Assembly (NCBI RefSeq): GCF_002796545.1
Contig: NZ_CP024895.1
Span: forward strand, 186,001 to 250,000
Reading direction: 5' to 3'
DNA: 64,000 nt
Origin: Amycolatopsis sp. AA4
GTDB lineage: Bacteria; Actinomycetota; Actinomycetes; Mycobacteriales; Pseudonocardiaceae
The position numbers and the translations under genes are program-made. Of the stretch, positions 61,636 to 64,000 are shown in pieces (within the stretch, counting starts at the first letter, position 1; each line of letters opens with the position of its first letter). The notes below the pieces were generated by a model. It made no database searches. It saw only the letters and a program-made list of their open reading frames with translations, and was not told where the DNA came from.

Positions 61636-62115
61636 ATGGGGACGGCGAGAGTGCCAGCGGGCTTCTGGGAACGGTGGGACATCTGCCCCACGATGTTCAG
61701 CGCGAGCTGCGCGCCCGCAGTCGATCAACGGCAGCTCGGCCAGCTCATCGCCGACACGGTGCCCGCGGCCAAGTGGCCGATCGGTGCCGTCATCACCCGG
61801 ATCGAACCGAAACCCGACGAAACACTCGCGGTCGACCGGTTCGCCTGGCGGACCGGTCAGGTGCCGATCGAGCGAGCAGCCCTCTACCTCACCGCCCTGT
61901 ACGCCGCTCCCGGAGAGGGTCGTCCCGGCGCGGCCGTGCTGCAGCTGATGGCCTTCGAAGCCGTCAACACAGCCGTCAAGGCCGCGTTCGGATCCCAGGT
62001 CAGCATGTCCTGCGTGCCCGTGGTGACCCTGGACATGCTGCAATCGCTGTGGATGACCGGGCGCGACTACTTCTGCACCGCGGGGCCGACAAGCGCCGGC
62101 CCCGCGAAGTTCTGA
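61636..62115 (+). CDS. Hypothetical protein, leaderless
   Basis: A 159-residue protein. TAGCCT lies six bases before the ATG, suggesting a leaderless mRNA. Alpha/beta composition with FWERWDICPTMFSASCAPAV, WPIGAVITRIEPKPDETLAV and LDMLQSLWMTGRDYFC. Not recognised. Confidence 0.6.
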   Translation: MGTARVPAGFWERWDICPTMFSASCAPAVDQRQLGQLIADTVPAAKWPIGAVITRIEPKPDETLAVDRFAWRTGQVPIERAALYLTALYAAPGEGRPGAAVLQLMAFEAVNTAVKAAFGSQVSMSCVPVVTLDMLQSLWMTGRDYFCTAGPTSAGPAKF

Positions 62116-62207
62116 GTCCTCGCAGAAGCCGCGACCGGGCCGGTAGCGCCGCAGCTTCCCCGCGGTCGCCGCCGCGGAACCGCCTGAGCAGCATTAGCAG
62201 CCGTGAA

Positions 62208-63090
62208 ATGCAGGCTGAGGCTCGTCGCTACAGCGGCGTTCTTATGCCGCCGACGCTCGCACCGGGTGTGCTCCGAGAGAACCTTCGTCGCTGGCACCGG
62301 TTGGCCACAGGCCGCCACGAGGTCCAGCAGTGGGTGATCCCCACGGTGGCTGGACTGTGGACGTGGTGGGCCACGTGCCGCACGTGCGGCGCAGAACGCG
62401 GCGGCTTCCAGCGTTCGAGCGAAGCGGCTTTCGCATGCGCCGATGCTCTGGTCGGCAGCCGCGACGACTGCTTGCCGTATGCCTGGATGAGAGCGAAGGA
62501 GGGGGCGAGTTCCTGCCGACCTGGCGACGGACGGCCAGGTTCTGCTGCGCCAATGGGCCGGAACCAGGGTCATCGAACTGCCCGAGCCTGCGAGGGGCGG
62601 GGGTTTCACCGTCGCCACAGACGGGGCGTTCGCCACCGAGTCGCGAGAGGCGGCCTGGGGCTTCGTCACCGACGCGGGATGGTGCCGAAGCGGACGGACC
62701 ACAGCGGAAGACCGCCGCGGAGCCGAATGGCCCGAGCTGGAAGCGGTCCATCACGCGCTGGGTTTCTACCCCGACGGCAGCGACGTCACGTTACTGATAG
62801 ACAACAAAAACGCCGGGAGCGTAGCGCAAGATCTCGTCGAATCGGTTGAGTCCGGACGGCGGATTCGTTCGCTCGGACTGCCCGGCTGGGTAGAAGTCAC
62901 GCGTGCTAACGCGATCGTTCAGCACGTCAGGCGACTGTCCAGCGTGCGCGTGCTGTGGGTCCGAACGAACACCAACGAACTGCACATACACGCCGACATG
63001 CTGGCTCGCGCGGCGATCGGGAAGCCGCCGAAAGGGCGGCGGCGCGGTCGAGCCGGTGGATATCGCGTGGCGGTACGGCGGCCATGGTGA
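62208..63090 (+). pseudogene. RNase H-like protein gene with frameshift at a G5 run
   Basis: Frame one from ATG 62208 encodes an N-terminal domain with WWATCRTCGAERGGFQRSSE and AWMRAKEG. At the GGGGG run (about 62498-62503) the coherent frame changes and continues DGQVLLRQWAGTRVIELPEP, GFTVATDGAFATESREAAWG, AEWPELEAVHHALGF, VTLLIDNKNAGSV, ending at 63090. TDGAF, the Glu in WPELEA and the Asp in LIDNK give the D-E-D core of an RNase H fold. Removing one G restores about 293 residues. Assembly error or pseudogene. Confidence 0.55.
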
Positions 63091-63257
63091 TTCCGATCGT
63101 GGCGGCTACGCCCGGTCCGGCTCGCCGTCACCGAAGGACCTCGTCCGGTCGAGTTCTTCGAGCGACGGGACTCAGCCACAGATCTCTTTGTAGATCACCT
63201 GGCCGCCGCTGCGGGCCGTGCGGCGCTTCGATTGCCTCCGCCGGGATTTCGTCCTCT

Positions 63258-64000
63258 TCACCTCGGGCGGACTGTCTGGTCTTTCGACGGTCGCGGTCGT
63301 GCGGTGCCGGATTCGAGCGGGATCGTCTCGGGCATGGCGCCGTCGTCGGGTGCGGTCGGCAGCCAGAGCAGCGGGCCGGGTCCGCCTGAGGAGCCGGGAG
63401 CGAGGCGGACGGCGATCTGGCCGGGGCGGCGCGCGGGCCAGCCGGGGGCATCGAAGATCGTGCCGGTCGCGAGGTCGCGGCCGGGGTCGACGGCGATCGC
63501 GCGGACGTCGCGGCCCTGCAGCAGGCCGATGCGGCGGAGTATTCCGCTGCCGCGGACGGCGCTGCGGGTGCGGGCCAGCTCCTGACCGGTGTGGAACCGA
63601 TGCCAATGTTCGTTGGGGGCGATGCGGTCGGGCTGGTGATGCCACTCGGGGTCGTCGCGGTCGGTGTACGTCCCGAGCAGTTCGGCTGCGAGGCCGCTCC
63701 ACAGTTCGGCGGTGATGCCCCGCAGCAGGACCCGTCCCGGCGCTTCGGCGTCCTCGTCGAGCATGGCCAGCGCCAGCCCGGCTTTTGTCGGTGTCGCGCG
63801 CAGGCAGGGGACGCCAGCGACCTCGTCGACGAGATCGCTGTAGAACCAGCCGGTCGTCACCGATCGGGTCCCGTTGGGCCAGACGTGGATCGCCCGGCCC
63901 CGCGCCGCAGCGTCGAGGTAGCGGGTGAGCGGGAGGAGGCTGTGCAACACGGGCAGCAGTGCGTCGGGGTGCAGGTCCAACAGCAAGCTGTCCGGTCGGG
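63258..64000 (-). CDS. Hypothetical protein, 5' end outside window
   Basis: The frame is open to the right edge; at least 247 residues. LHPDALLPVLHSLLPLTRYL, HVWPNGTRSVTTGWFYSDLV and PTKAGLALAMLDEDAEAPGR are seen, with a Pro-rich end. Just after the stop another frame reads a basic tail (KRTKSRRRQSKRRTARSGGQ), so a late frameshift is possible. Not recognised. Confidence 0.5.
   Translation of the reverse strand, partial: RPDSLLLDLHPDALLPVLHSLLPLTRYLDAAARGRAIHVWPNGTRSVTTGWFYSDLVDEVAGVPCLRATPTKAGLALAMLDEDAEAPGRVLLRGITAELWSGLAAELLGTYTDRDDPEWHHQPDRIAPNEHWHRFHTGQELARTRSAVRGSGILRRIGLLQGRDVRAIAVDPGRDLATGTIFDAPGWPARRPGQIAVRLAPGSSGGPGPLLWLPTAPDDGAMPETIPLESGTARPRPSKDQTVRPR

Noticed and set aside
1..64000. 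tRNA, rRNA, insertion sequences and integrase genes
   Set aside because: I looked for the T-arm consensus, transposase DDE-type and integrase signatures and saw none that I could support, so whether the element is a plasmid or integrated cannot be decided from this window.

Overview
The window is very high in G+C, codes almost wall to wall, and uses GTG starts, GTGA/ATGA stop-start overlaps and several apparently leaderless promoters. This points to a filamentous or related actinobacterium. Gene content (MOBP-type relaxase, MobC-like accessory protein, candidate oriT, a transglycosylase/NlpC-P60 cell-wall hydrolase of the type IV secretion kind, orphan DnaB N-terminal-domain proteins) indicates a conjugative or mobilizable element, either a plasmid or an integrative element. 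I saw no insertion sequence, CRISPR array, rRNA or tRNA.

Layout. 1-11 kb (+ strand): the end of a giant Ala/Pro-rich protein, a lipoprotein, a two-domain peptidoglycan hydrolase and three unrecognised proteins. 11.2-16.2 kb (- strand): a probable operon with two proteins carrying DnaB N-terminal-like domains but no helicase core. 16.5-17.7 kb: one intact and one broken + strand gene. 17.9-20.4 kb (-): relaxase and MobC, preceded by three tandem hairpins that I propose as oriT. 20.4-49 kb: a long accessory region transcribed almost entirely from the - strand, with about 35 mostly small genes. Recognisable ones are an ASCH-domain protein, a short DpdA/TGT-like protein, two PAPS-reductase-like PP-loop proteins, a Cys-rich protein resembling phage Gp88, a J-domain fusion and a C5-cytosine DNA methyltransferase. 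50-64 kb: a mixed region with an Imm1-like protein, a SprT-like protein, a DUF3558-type lipoprotein, a small XRE regulator, a secreted protein and an RNase H-like protein; several genes here appear frameshifted.

The main discovery is in the accessory region. At least eleven - strand transcription units are preceded by the same composite cis element. In transcription order it has an upstream box (on the + strand GTGYGCRTTTTYCGGG-like), about 48 bp to a TANNNT -10, a GTGTCGGC-like start region, a hairpin whose loop is GTGACG, and a conserved CAGATTGAAC shortly before the gene. Stem sequences differ between copies but stay paired. The loop GTG/ATG opens a short reading frame (MTP...), sometimes ending in the downstream start codon and sometimes in frame with the gene. 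Genes behind the element include four members of one paralog family, the methyltransferase and the Gp88-like gene. This suggests one regulon that controls the accessory cargo of the element, with a possible nucleic-acid modification theme. A second paralog family (AYGYDLGG proteins) forms a partly decayed tandem array whose upstream regions have been reused by an unrelated gene.
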